The position numbers were made by a program, and so were the translations under genes. Below are positions 1 to 5,925 of a stretch of 6,984 bases of DNA, in pieces. Within the stretch, counting starts at the first letter, position 1; the number at the start of each line of letters is the position of its first letter. The stretch spans positions 1 to 6,984 of the forward strand of contig CAIRRW010000086.1 in assembly GCA_903881065.1 (NCBI GenBank), in the 5' to 3' direction. The DNA comes from an uncultured Bacteroidota bacterium. Its GTDB lineage: Bacteria; Bacteroidota; Bacteroidia; 2-12-FULL-35-15. The notes beneath the pieces are model-generated. The model was not told where the DNA came from. It saw nothing but the letters and a program-made list of their open reading frames with translations, and searched no databases.

Positions 1-2388
1 ACCAAGTGAAGTGGTGATGTCGCCGCCTATCTGGTTGGTAGTTGCAAAGGTATTTGATGAAGTCCAATACAATTGAAATTTAGAAATATCGCCAGCTGAA
101 TAGCCAGATTGAGTAGTAAATTGGAAATTGGTAAGATTACCCGCCGAACCAGAAGCTACAAGGCTAAAGCTTTGAATTACTTTATTAGTGGAGGAAGCAC
201 AGATTGATGCTGCAGGAGCATTACTTGAATTGTCGCCTAATGTAACGGTGCTGGATAAGGTGGTGGCACTACCTGTAGGCGCACCGGTACTTAAATAGAC
301 ATTATTACCACTACACGTATTATATGCAAATAATTTAAAATAATAAGTTGTTCCCAGAGAAAGCCCGGAAACGTTAATTGAATTAGCGTTACCGGCATAT
401 ACAACATATTCGCCAGTTGCAATGGTACTAATACCTGATGCGGTGAAATTACCATTAGCTCCAGAAGAATAATAACCAATACCATCAGTAGGAGTACCAC
501 TTACAGCACTGCCCTGTTTTACAACTAGCATTACACCAGAGGTATTACCATTAGTCCAGGTTACGGGAATAGTGGTTGTAGTAATAGAACCTGTTGTAAC
601 TGTAAAGCCTGAAGCAGGTGTAGGGATTGTATAGGTTACTGCTACATAACCAGCAGCACCATTACCACCAATTTGAGTGTTTCCACTACGATATCCTCCT
701 GAACCTCCACCACCATAATTATTACCAGGATTGCCGGTTGTGTTTGTAGATACTCCATTACCTCCTGACCCTGCATTTCCTCCATTACCTGTGCCTCCCG
801 TAGCTGTAGTAGTTGAACCACCAATACCGCCAGTGCCGCCAGCACCACCACCGCCACCACTCGAACTAGCTGGAAGTCCCGCAGCACCTGCTCCCCCTGC
901 AACAGCAGAAATATTTCCTGTACCTACCGTACCGCCTGCACCGCTTGTACCGCCAGTAGAAGCAGATGAACTTGCCCCACCAGCAGAACCTCCATTAGCG
1001 ACAATTGATGAGGTGTTAAACGTTGAAGGACTCCCAGGTGTACCTGGATTTCCACCTGTACCACCTGCACCTATTGCTATAACATAACTAGTACCAGGAG
1101 CAACAGTAACAGTACCTTTAGAATAACCGCCGCCACCGCCGCCACCGCCAGCAGCACCAGTAGTACTTGAAGCCCTGCCGCCTGCTCCACCGCCACCATA
1201 CGCTTCCGCAATAACTGTACAAACACCCTCAGGAGCAGTCCAACTGCCTGATGCGGTAAAAGCACTAGGACTTGTTGTAGACGATCCTCCTGTAAGCGGA
1301 GAAGTGGTATTATAAGCCGGACTACATGAACCTGATGTATAGTTATAAGTATATATCCAAAACCACCAACCTCCTCCAGTAACAGTCGATGTCCATGAAG
1401 TAGATGTACTTGCATAGTCAACAATGCCAGTACCTAAAGTATTACCTATAGTATAAAGTACTCCGTTCGACGGTGCAGTAGGGGCACTATTTGTTGGGGT
1501 ACGTACTACTAAATAATTATTACCTACACCAGATTGAGAACTAAACGAACCGGAAATGGTGGTAGCTGTATTACCTGAAAAACTAAGATTAATGGGTTGT
1601 GCCGTAGGGGTGGAGCAAGGAGCCGGAGGAGTAAAAGTGTAACATTTACCGGATGCAATAGCGGTATTTTGTGTATTGTTTGGATCTGTTCCATATGTTG
1701 GTGTATTGGATGTAGTAGCAATACTTACCATATCAGAGGCTGAATTACTAAAACCTGTTGTATATGTGGCATTGATTGTTCCTGCATTTGTAGCAATTGT
1801 ACCACCATAAATAAATTTTATTGCATTAGAAGATTCAAAAAGAACAACTTGAAAAATCATAGGAGCGGTTGCTGTTGCATAACCACTACTATAAAAATTT
1901 GTTTTCCATTCAACGACTAAAGAGCGATTTGGACCACTAGCCCCCACCAACCCGTACCTAACATAACCATCGCTACCTGTAGTTAAATCGCCCCAATAAG
2001 CTGCAATCTTTGGGTCGTTTGTTCCGCTAGCCAAATTATCAGATGAGGAAGTAGTAACAATAGCAGTATTTGTTGCGTTAGACAATTTCATTAGCCCATT
2101 TGAATTAACAGAAAAGGTAGTATAGGTAGCACCGTCAAACACAAAATTAAAACCAATACTATAGGTAGCTGCACTTGCAACATCATCTTGTGCTGTACTT
2201 AATGGAGTACCCGTAACGGTATAGGTTGCCAAGGAAACTGATGATGTTGTTACTAAGGGGTATGTTGTTGAACTGATTTGCGCCTTTGCATTAAAACTCA
2301 TCGTCCATAACGCAAGAAAGGATAAACAAATTACAAGTACTTTTTTGCCTGTATAATTTGCGGTTAGTTTGTTAGTAAATTTTATCAT
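1..2388 (-). CDS. Large secreted surface protein, N-terminal part (glycine-rich and FnIII-like domains)
   Basis: This reading frame is open from the start to the left edge with no stop, so the 796 residues seen are only the N-terminal part. Residues 1-36 form a signal peptide: a lysine-containing N-region, a hydrophobic core (VLVICLSFLALW), and a likely cut after AKA. Residues about 37-255 resemble the N-terminal beta-rich module common in Bacteroidota surface proteins (FSVNSNG, IAAYWGDL, LVVEWKTNF). Residues about 258-360 look like a diverged FnIII-like unit. From W383 (SGSWTAPEGV) to about 590 runs a glycine-rich domain with long Gly runs. A second FnIII-like unit (VTWTN, GTTYYFKLFAYN) covers about 590-712, and another beta-rich repeat begins after it. 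The protein is probably exported and surface-attached or released; a type IX secretion tail would lie outside the window. ATG at 2412 is an in-frame alternative start, adding 8 residues. ATG at 2388 gives the more normal signal peptide and fits the shared leader. The ligand is unknown. Confidence 0.85.
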   Translation of the reverse strand, partial: MIKFTNKLTANYTGKKVLVICLSFLALWTMSFNAKAQISSTTYPLVTTSSVSLATYTVTGTPLSTAQDDVASAATYSIGFNFVFDGATYTTFSVNSNGLMKLSNATNTAIVTTSSSDNLASGTNDPKIAAYWGDLTTGSDGYVRYGLVGASGPNRSLVVEWKTNFYSSGYATATAPMIFQVVLFESSNAIKFIYGGTIATNAGTINATYTTGFSNSASDMVSIATTSNTPTYGTDPNNTQNTAIASGKCYTFTPPAPCSTPTAQPINLSFSGNTATTISGSFSSQSGVGNNYLVVRTPTNSAPTAPSNGVLYTIGNTLGTGIVDYASTSTSWTSTVTGGGWWFWIYTYNYTSGSCSPAYNTTSPLTGGSSTTSPSAFTASGSWTAPEGVCTVIAEAYGGGGAGGRASSTTGAAGGGGGGGGYSKGTVTVAPGTSYVIAIGAGGTGGNPGTPGSPSTFNTSSIVANGGSAGGASSSASTGGTSGAGGTVGTGNISAVAGGAGAAGLPASSSGGGGGAGGTGGIGGSTTTATGGTGNGGNAGSGGNGVSTNTTGNPGNNYGGGGSGGYRSGNTQIGGNGAAGYVAVTYTIPTPASGFTVTTGSITTTTIPVTWTNGNTSGVMLVVKQGSAVSGTPTDGIGYYSSGANGNFTASGISTIATGEYVVYAGNANSINVSGLSLGTTYYFKLFAYNTCSGNNVYLSTGAPTGSATTLSSTVTLGDNSSNAPAASICASSTNKVIQSFSLVASGSAGNLTNFQFTTQSGYSAGDISKFQLYWTSSNTFATTNQIGGDITTSLG

Positions 2389-2409
2389 TGTGTGTATATT
2401 AAGGTGTTT
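2385..2409 (-). repeat. Leader repeat, copy A (spans the surface-protein start)
   Basis: This 25-bp segment is 24/25 identical to 2784-2808. It ends in the ATG at 2388, which supports that ATG as the start of the secreted protein over the one at 2412. Further upstream both leaders carry ATTCGTAA, also seen in altered form (ATTCGTAG) before the gene at 3137. Confidence 0.7.
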
Positions 2410-2458
2410 CATTATGTAGAGATAACTAATGGTTACGAATATGTTTGTTGTTGATATA

Positions 2459-2749
2459 TTAATGTATAAGTTTAATTAAAGCAGCCATTGAACCAATCAA
2501 AGCTATAAAAAGTCCAAGAATAAGGGCTACCATCCATTTGATGATGTCGGCTTTGTTTTCAGCAATTTTCACTTCAAGTATTTTAATGTCTTGTTTAGTA
2601 GCTAAAACATCTTTTTTATTTTCAAATGCCTTATCTACTTTGGTTTCAACGGAAGTTTCAATTTTTTCCATTTCCCTCACAATAATTTTTGCTTCCTGTT
2701 CGCCAAAACGGGTTTTTAATGCTTCAAATAAATCTATGGTTGCTATCAT
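2459..2749 (-). CDS. Small DUF1640-like coiled-coil protein with C-terminal membrane anchor (copy A)
   Basis: This 96-residue protein has an N-terminal segment with DLFEALK and GEQEAK. A charged heptad-like coiled coil follows (about residues 20-66, including the family-like stretch KKDVLATKQDIKILE). One hydrophobic helix near residues 70-92 begins after the IIKWM motif. The layout matches the DUF1640/CCDC90-like group (bacterial relatives of FMP32/MCUR1) in organisation; the family assignment is by recognition and is not tested by search. The expected topology is a membrane-anchored oligomeric coiled coil. It is a paralogue of the gene at 2862-3137: about 40 of the first 62 residues are identical, but the membrane helices have diverged. 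The start ATG follows an A-rich leader (GCAAAATAACA) with no Shine-Dalgarno site, as is usual in Bacteroidota. Its function is unknown. Confidence 0.8.
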   Translation of the reverse strand: MIATIDLFEALKTRFGEQEAKIIVREMEKIETSVETKVDKAFENKKDVLATKQDIKILEVKIAENKADIIKWMVALILGLFIALIGSMAALIKLIH

Positions 2750-2783
2750 TGTTATTTTGCAGTTGTATAGGTTGTAAGATTTT

Positions 2784-2808
2784 TCATTGTGTTTATATTA
2801 AGGTGTTT
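2784..2808 (-). repeat. Leader repeat, copy B (matches the leader of the surface-protein gene)
   Basis: This 25-bp segment matches 2385-2409 with one mismatch and includes an ATG at its downstream end. In copy A that ATG is the start of the surface protein. Here it opens an 11-codon frame (MKNLTTYTTAK, then stop) that ends just before the DUF1640-like gene start at 2749. The codons after the two ATGs are also loosely similar (MIKFTN versus MKNLTT). It may be a duplicated 5' leader or the trace of a deleted gene start; a functional leader peptide is possible but unsupported. Confidence 0.7.
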
Positions 2809-2861
2809 GTTTCTAAGAATTACGAATTAAAAGCGAATTACGAATTGTTGTTGTGTTAGTA

Positions 2862-3137
2862 TTAATGCATTTTCATTAAAGCAATTATTAATCCTGTGCT
2901 GGCAATGATGGTTGCAATAAGCCATTTAGTGGTGTTATTAAAGCCTCTTTCTATTTTAATTTCTAAATTAGCAATATCAACTTTTGTTGCTAAAATATCT
3001 TTTCTTACCTCAAATGCTTTTTCAATTTTTGGCTCTACTCCATTCTCCACCTTTTCAATTTCCTTTACAAGCATTTTTGCTTCGGCTTCGCCAAGACGTG
3101 CCTTCAATATTTCAAATAAATCGATGCTTGCTATCAT
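2862..3137 (-). CDS. Small DUF1640-like coiled-coil protein with C-terminal membrane anchor (copy B)
   Basis: This 91-residue paralogue of the gene at 2459-2749 has the same plan. DLFEILKARLGEAEAK lies at the N-terminus, then a charged coiled coil with RKDILATKVDIANLE near residues 45-59, then a short hydrophobic helix at about 72-89 after TTKWL. The start ATG lies in a very A-rich leader (ACAAAAACAAAA), a Bacteroidota-type initiation region without a Shine-Dalgarno site. It lies between the Uma2-family gene (83 bases upstream) and its paralogue (112 bases downstream), all on one strand. The tandem arrangement points to local gene duplication. The two products could form mixed coiled-coil oligomers at the membrane, but that is inference. 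Its molecular role is unknown. Confidence 0.78.
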   Translation of the reverse strand: MIASIDLFEILKARLGEAEAKMLVKEIEKVENGVEPKIEKAFEVRKDILATKVDIANLEIKIERGFNNTTKWLIATIIASTGLIIALMKMH

Positions 3138-3180
3138 TTTTGTTTTTGTTTGTTACTACGAATAACTGTTACTAATGTAC

Positions 3181-3205
3181 GCCCTTCGACTACGCTCAGG
3201 GTGAA
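3181..3205. repeat. Short interspersed repeat (CCCTTCGACTACGCTCAGGG type)
   Basis: The 20-base core at 3182-3201 has CCCT/AGGG ends that can pair. It lies between the Uma2-family stop (3221) and the next gene start (3137). Sequences of this type recur in intergenic regions of many Bacteroidota and other genomes. Within this window the core ACTACGCTCAGGGTGA (3189-3204) matches 12 of 16 bases at 5696-5711. No transposase is associated. Confidence 0.6.
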
Positions 3206-3220
3206 GTTGTATTGTCGTTA

Positions 3221-3796
3221 TTAATTTATTATTTCATTTAGTTTTAATTCAAACCCTGATAAAACGGTTTCTCCTAAAAGTGTTTCTGTAAAAAGTTGTT
3301 CTGCTGTTTCAGTATGTTGTTTATAAATTATTGTTGTTTTGTTTTCTAAATCAATAAGCCATGCAAGCCTTACCCCGTTTGCCATCCATTCCTGCATTTT
3401 TTCTTTTTGTTGTTTTAACGTATCGCTTTTAGAGCGTAATTCGATAATAAAATCGGGACAAATGTGTGCAAAACGTTCTTTCTCATTTGCAGGCACTTGT
3501 TCCCACCGAGCTTTACTAATCCACGAAACATCAGGTGAACGCATGGAACCATCAGGTAAAATAAAACCTGTACTCGAATCGAAACAATATCCGGTATTGT
3601 TTTTTTTGTTCCAAAGCCAAAGCAAAGATGCGATTGATAAATTAATTTTCCCGGTATTTGTTCCTGTTGGCGACATTATAATAATATTTTTATTCTTATC
3701 TCTTTCTATGCGCAACTCCTTGTTATCAGCACATAACCGGAAGAATTGCTCTTCGGATAAGTTAGCTGATTTGGTATGAATAGCAAGGGTTTCCAT
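3221..3796 (-). CDS. Uma2-family (DUF820) putative PD-(D/E)XK endonuclease
   Basis: This is a 191-residue protein, a normal length for the family. Numbered from ATG at 3796 (an in-frame TTG at 3802 would add two residues), the motifs are SPDVSWI with the likely catalytic Asp at 89, and CPDFIIELRSKSD with the likely catalytic Glu at 119. After these come the QQKEKMQEWM helix and the signature ANGVRLAWLID near 139-149. Together these are the recognisable Uma2/DUF820 core of the restriction-endonuclease-like fold. The family is predicted to be Mg-dependent nucleases, but substrate and role are poorly known. No methyltransferase or antitoxin partner is visible. It heads a same-strand run with two DUF1640-like genes. 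A 33-bp tandem duplication lies 33 bases upstream and may be its control region. No Shine-Dalgarno site is seen; the leader is A-rich. Confidence 0.85.
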   Translation of the reverse strand: METLAIHTKSANLSEEQFFRLCADNKELRIERDKNKNIIIMSPTGTNTGKINLSIASLLWLWNKKNNTGYCFDSSTGFILPDGSMRSPDVSWISKARWEQVPANEKERFAHICPDFIIELRSKSDTLKQQKEKMQEWMANGVRLAWLIDLENKTTIIYKQHTETAEQLFTETLLGETVLSGFELKLNEIIN

Positions 3797-3828
3797 TTTC
3801 AAATATTATTATTTTTGTTAGTTACTTT

Positions 3829-3894
3829 GTTAATAATTCCTTTCCGCAAAATGTCGAAAATGTTAATAATTTCTTTCCGCAAAATGTCGAAAAG
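3829..3894 (-). repeat. 33-bp tandem duplication upstream of the Uma2-family gene
   Basis: Two head-to-tail copies (3829-3861 and 3862-3894) differ at one internal base and at the last base. Each contains TTTCCGCAAAATGTCGAAA, an imperfect dyad with TTTC/GAAA ends. Position and symmetry suggest a doubled protein-binding site in the promoter region of the gene starting at 3796. No promoter elements can be fixed, so this is only suggestive. Confidence 0.7.
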
Positions 3895-4175
3895 AGGTGC
3901 AATTTAAAAATAAATCTTGAAATTTCAATACTTTATCCTGCATTTTCTTTAAAATGATTTTAAAAGCAGATGAAACTTACTATTGTTTTGGTTATCGATT
4001 TTTATTGTAAGACGCGGGAGAAAGGCAAATGGTTGCATTTATATTGATGATTTAGGTAATATATTTTTTGTTGATTAAAAAATTAACCGAATAGGGATTG
4101 CAGGAAAAAGAAAATAGAACAGTAGATTTTAAAAAGAGATGAGCTTAAAAAAATTGAATAATGAAACATAGGAGT
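3895..4175. other. Gene-free AT-rich intergenic stretch
   Basis: I see no convincing gene, RNA or repeat here. Both strands are rich in stops. The few ATG-initiated frames are under about 30 codons and lack ribosome-binding context or family resemblance. Confidence 0.6.
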
Positions 4176-4256
4176 AAAAAAATCACCGCTAAGATCCGGG
4201 AGGGGGGCGATTATTACATAACCGGCATCAAACCCTTTTTAGACTCTTCACGGTGA
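4176..4256 (-). terminator. Probable intrinsic terminator of the FnIII-like gene
   Basis: Read on the minus strand, 4256-4245 (TCACCGTGAAGA) pairs with 4194-4183 (TCTTAGCGGTGA) with one wobble and one mismatch. A run of seven T follows at 4182-4176. It begins about 30 bases after the stop of the gene ending at 4285. The loop is unusually long (50 bases), so it could be a weak or composite terminator. Confidence 0.5.
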
Positions 4257-4284
4257 CTGGCTATCCATTAGCCGCTGCTTGTGC

Positions 4285-4890
4285 TTAACTAACGATTATA
4301 GAAATATAATCGGAATAAGCTTCCTGAACATCGCCTTTGATGATGGCTACACGAAAATAATACCGTGTGCCGGAAATCAAATTAAGAACAACAATTGTTG
4401 CACGTTTCGAAATTCGAACATCGCTCCAGTTTTCTTCTTTAGCAGGATCCAGACAGATCTGAAAACGATAAATAACGCCTTTGTTCTTACCAGCCAACTT
4501 GCGTACCGACAGCGATTTAGCTGCCTTGCCTTGTTTTGCTGAAAGATCGGTGATATTTATGGTGCCTTTTTTTGAGGCTTCCAAACCTGCACTTTCCACC
4601 ATTTCCAACGCTACTACATCTGCTACTTCATTTATCACTCCCTGCACATTAGCTATTACAGCTTTCATCTTCACATTAAATGAAACAACTTTTTCGTTTA
4701 CGGATTTGGCGGTTGCCAAAGGATCTTTTATCGATTTGTCTAACAAATCGGTAGCTAATCCTAAGGCAGCAAGCACATCTACTGCATCGGGGAAATTTGC
4801 ATTTCCCGTCATTTTCGCATTTACTTTCGTTCCGTAGGTTACTTTCGCTTCAGGGTTTTTGCCCCTTAATCCTTCTTTTACAATTACCAT
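4285..4890 (-). CDS. FnIII-like domain protein of the KMTGNANFP type, unknown function
   Basis: This protein of 201 residues starts at ATG 4890. That start is chosen because AAAGGAGG lies 10 bases before it; the frame stays open to 4980, but the upstream residues look like translated leader. The motif KMTGNANFP (26-34) begins a predicted helical segment (about 35-100). That is typical of a group of ~200-residue Bacteroidota proteins with a helical N-terminus and a C-terminal fibronectin type III-like fold. Here the C-terminal part (about 138-201) has W155, the L..GTRYYFRVA signature (174-182) and YSDYISI. No signal peptide or membrane segment is seen. Its role is unknown. The strong Shine-Dalgarno site is unlike the other genes here. 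A second ATG at 4896 opens a four-codon frame overlapping the true start. A probable terminator follows the gene. No partner gene is adjacent. Confidence 0.8.
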   Translation of the reverse strand: MVIVKEGLRGKNPEAKVTYGTKVNAKMTGNANFPDAVDVLAALGLATDLLDKSIKDPLATAKSVNEKVVSFNVKMKAVIANVQGVINEVADVVALEMVESAGLEASKKGTINITDLSAKQGKAAKSLSVRKLAGKNKGVIYRFQICLDPAKEENWSDVRISKRATIVVLNLISGTRYYFRVAIIKGDVQEAYSDYISIIVS

Positions 4891-4896
4891 GACATT

Positions 4897-4904
4897 TATA
4901 CCTC
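4897..4904 (-). promoter_or_regulatory. Strong Shine-Dalgarno site that fixes the start at 4890
   Basis: On the minus strand AAAGGAGG is followed by TATAAATGTC and then the ATG of the FnIII-like gene. An out-of-frame ATG (4896) lies five bases from the GGAGG and gives M-S-W-stop, with the stop overlapping the start region. It is the only near-consensus ribosome-binding site before a clear gene in the window. Confidence 0.65.
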
Positions 4905-4936
4905 CTTTCGTTTTGCTTCTTTGTGCTGTATACCGG

Positions 4937-4953
4937 CAGCAAGGCGTTTGCTG
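4937..4953 (-). other. Small hairpin in the leader of the FnIII-like gene
   Basis: CAGCAA and TTGCTG form a perfect six-pair stem with a five-base loop, about 35 bases upstream of the ribosome-binding site. It could be a leader structure. It is short enough to be chance, and no known riboswitch is recognised around it. Confidence 0.25.
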
Positions 4954-5056
4954 TTGCCTCGAAGCGTATCTATTACCCATCTTTCTGACGTACTGTATAG
5001 CTGTGTGGGCGGGTGTTTAACTATACTTTTAAGTTAATTTCTCACTATTTTTAAGA

Positions 5057-5371
5057 ATTGCCGCTACTCTTGATGTAGTTGCCGCTACTCTCGTTGTACT
5101 TGCTGCTACTCTCCTTGTACTTACCGCAACTCTTGTTGTAGTTGCTCCTACTCTTGTTGTAGTTGCTGCTACTCTCATTGTAGTTGCTGCTAGTCTCATT
5201 GTAGTTGCTGCTACTCTCGTTGTAGTTGCTGCTAGTCTTGATGTAGTTGCCGCTACTCTTGGTGTAGTTGCCGCTACTCTTGATGTAATTGCCGCTAGTC
5301 TTGATGTAGTTGCTGCTACTCTTGATGTAGTTGCCGCAACTCTCGTTGTAGTAGCCGCTACTCTTGTTGTT
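5057..5371. repeat. Minisatellite: fifteen 21-bp units
   Basis: Fifteen contiguous units without indels follow the consensus GTTGCYGCTACTCTYGWTGTA. Each unit junction carries GTAGT-N4-GCTAC, able to form a five-pair mini-hairpin; a seven-base TCTYGWT spacer separates these cores. Positions 2, 5, 8, 10, 12-14 and 18-20 are invariant. Position 6 (8 C, 7 T), position 15 (9 T, 6 C) and positions 16-17 vary most. Because 21 is a multiple of three, three frames stay open through the array: plus V-A-A-T-L-D-V heptads, and on the minus strand Y-I-K-S-S-G-N and T-S-R-V-A-A-T heptads. None has a good start: the plus frame stops (TAG) right after the last unit, and both minus frames open just after a stop. 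I treat it as non-coding. It sits upstream of the FnIII-like gene in a divergent intergenic region. Confidence 0.92.
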
Positions 5372-5378
5372 TAGGCTA

Positions 5379-5406
5379 AACAGGCATTAATTTATTATTG
5401 CCTGTT
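5379..5406. other. Hairpin bordering the 21-bp array
   Basis: AACAGGCA (5379-5386) and TGCCTGTT (5399-5406) are perfect inverted repeats with a 12-base AT-only loop. It lies seven bases beyond the last array unit. There is no T-run in either direction, so it is not a typical terminator. It may mark the array boundary or be a protein-binding dyad. Confidence 0.4.
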
Positions 5407-5686
5407 CACTTTATTCTTCATATTTCTCTTTCAATGAACGGTGTTGGGTACTAATGCGTAATCTTGTGTTTGTGATTGTTTAATTTAGGTAGGTTGATTT
5501 CAAATTTTTTGTATTAATTCAGGTGAACTTGTTTATGAACGTTGGTTGTTTTATGTCTATTATACGCAGGATTCGGAAAAGGGTTACATTTTTTCTCATT
5601 ATTATCTTGAAACAATCAATTAATCATGTCATTAGAATAATACTATATTTGTCCATCTTTGTTGAATCTGTTTCATAACTATAGAA
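5407..5686. other. Gene-poor AT-rich stretch, one weak small frame
   Basis: No RNA gene or recognised protein is seen. The only candidate is a plus-strand 47-codon frame (5535-5678) with AGGTGA eight bases before its ATG, a basic segment (RRIRKR) and a hydrophobic stretch. Such products are common by chance in AT-rich DNA, so it is not called a gene. Confidence 0.5.
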
Positions 5687-5822
5687 GGATTCTTCACTAC
5701 GTTCCGAATGACAATCATTATAGGGTATATAGGGAGAGGAGAGAAAAACGGCAAAGCCGTTTTTCTCTCCTCTCTCCCAAAAGCAAACGAAGCCTGTAAT
5801 TCAGAACGAATCGTAGAAATTA
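5687..5822. repeat. Nested palindromic element (MITE/REP-like), non-autonomous
   Basis: The outer arms at 5687-5713 and 5796-5822 are diverged inverted copies of a short interspersed sequence (GATTCTTCACTACGTTCCGA type), matching at about 18 of 27 positions. They flank the near-perfect hairpin at 5732-5778. The outer-arm sequence resembles dispersed repeats of the GATTCTTCGCTACGCTCAG kind that recur in many bacterial intergenic regions. There is no transposase and no clear target duplication is visible, so mobility is inferred only from the architecture. Confidence 0.5.
5732..5778. repeat. Near-perfect inverted repeat, long hairpin
   Basis: The left arm (5732-5752) and right arm (5756-5778) are fully complementary around an AAA loop, apart from two extra bases (TC) in the right arm. 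The inner 18 pairs are perfect. The stem is purine-rich on one side (GGGAGAGGAGAG then AAAAACGGC). It lies between two genes that point away from each other, so a simple terminator role is unlikely. It more likely forms the core of the surrounding palindromic element. Confidence 0.85.
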
Positions 5823-5925
5823 GATGAATTGAATAATAAATGAAGACTATTATAAATTTAAATGATAAACAACAAATAAAACAAGAATAGATGAATATTA
5901 AGTATTAATTCTTCTTTTAACTAAA

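Noticed and set aside
731..1087. Proline-rich plus-strand frame of 118 codons
   Set aside because: It is the antisense image of the glycine-rich domain of the minus-strand surface protein; GGN glycine codons read as proline codons on the other strand.
3339..3779. Plus-strand frame of 146 codons
   Set aside because: It lies fully inside the Uma2-family gene, which has clear family motifs on the opposite strand.
3954..4010. Short plus-strand frame (MILKADETYYC...)
   Set aside because: Only 18 codons, no ribosome-binding site and no recognisable family; considered as a transposase remnant but the match was not convincing.
4481..4837. Plus-strand frame of 118 codons
   Set aside because: It is antisense to the FnIII-like gene, has no family resemblance and no ribosome-binding context.
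5029..5199. Minus-strand 56-residue frame starting inside the 21-bp array (T-T-R-V-A-A-T heptads)
   Set aside because: The ATG arises only from unit variation, there is no ribosome-binding site, and stop-free reading is expected for a period-21 repeat.
5057..5371. CRISPR array
   Set aside because: The period is 21 bases without distinct repeat and unique spacer parts; the variable segment is only seven bases, and no cas genes are present.
5644..5651. TATATTTG, matching the Bacteroidota -7 motif TAnnTTTG
   Set aside because: No matching -33 element at the right distance, and it lies about 280 bases before the next gene with a strong hairpin between.
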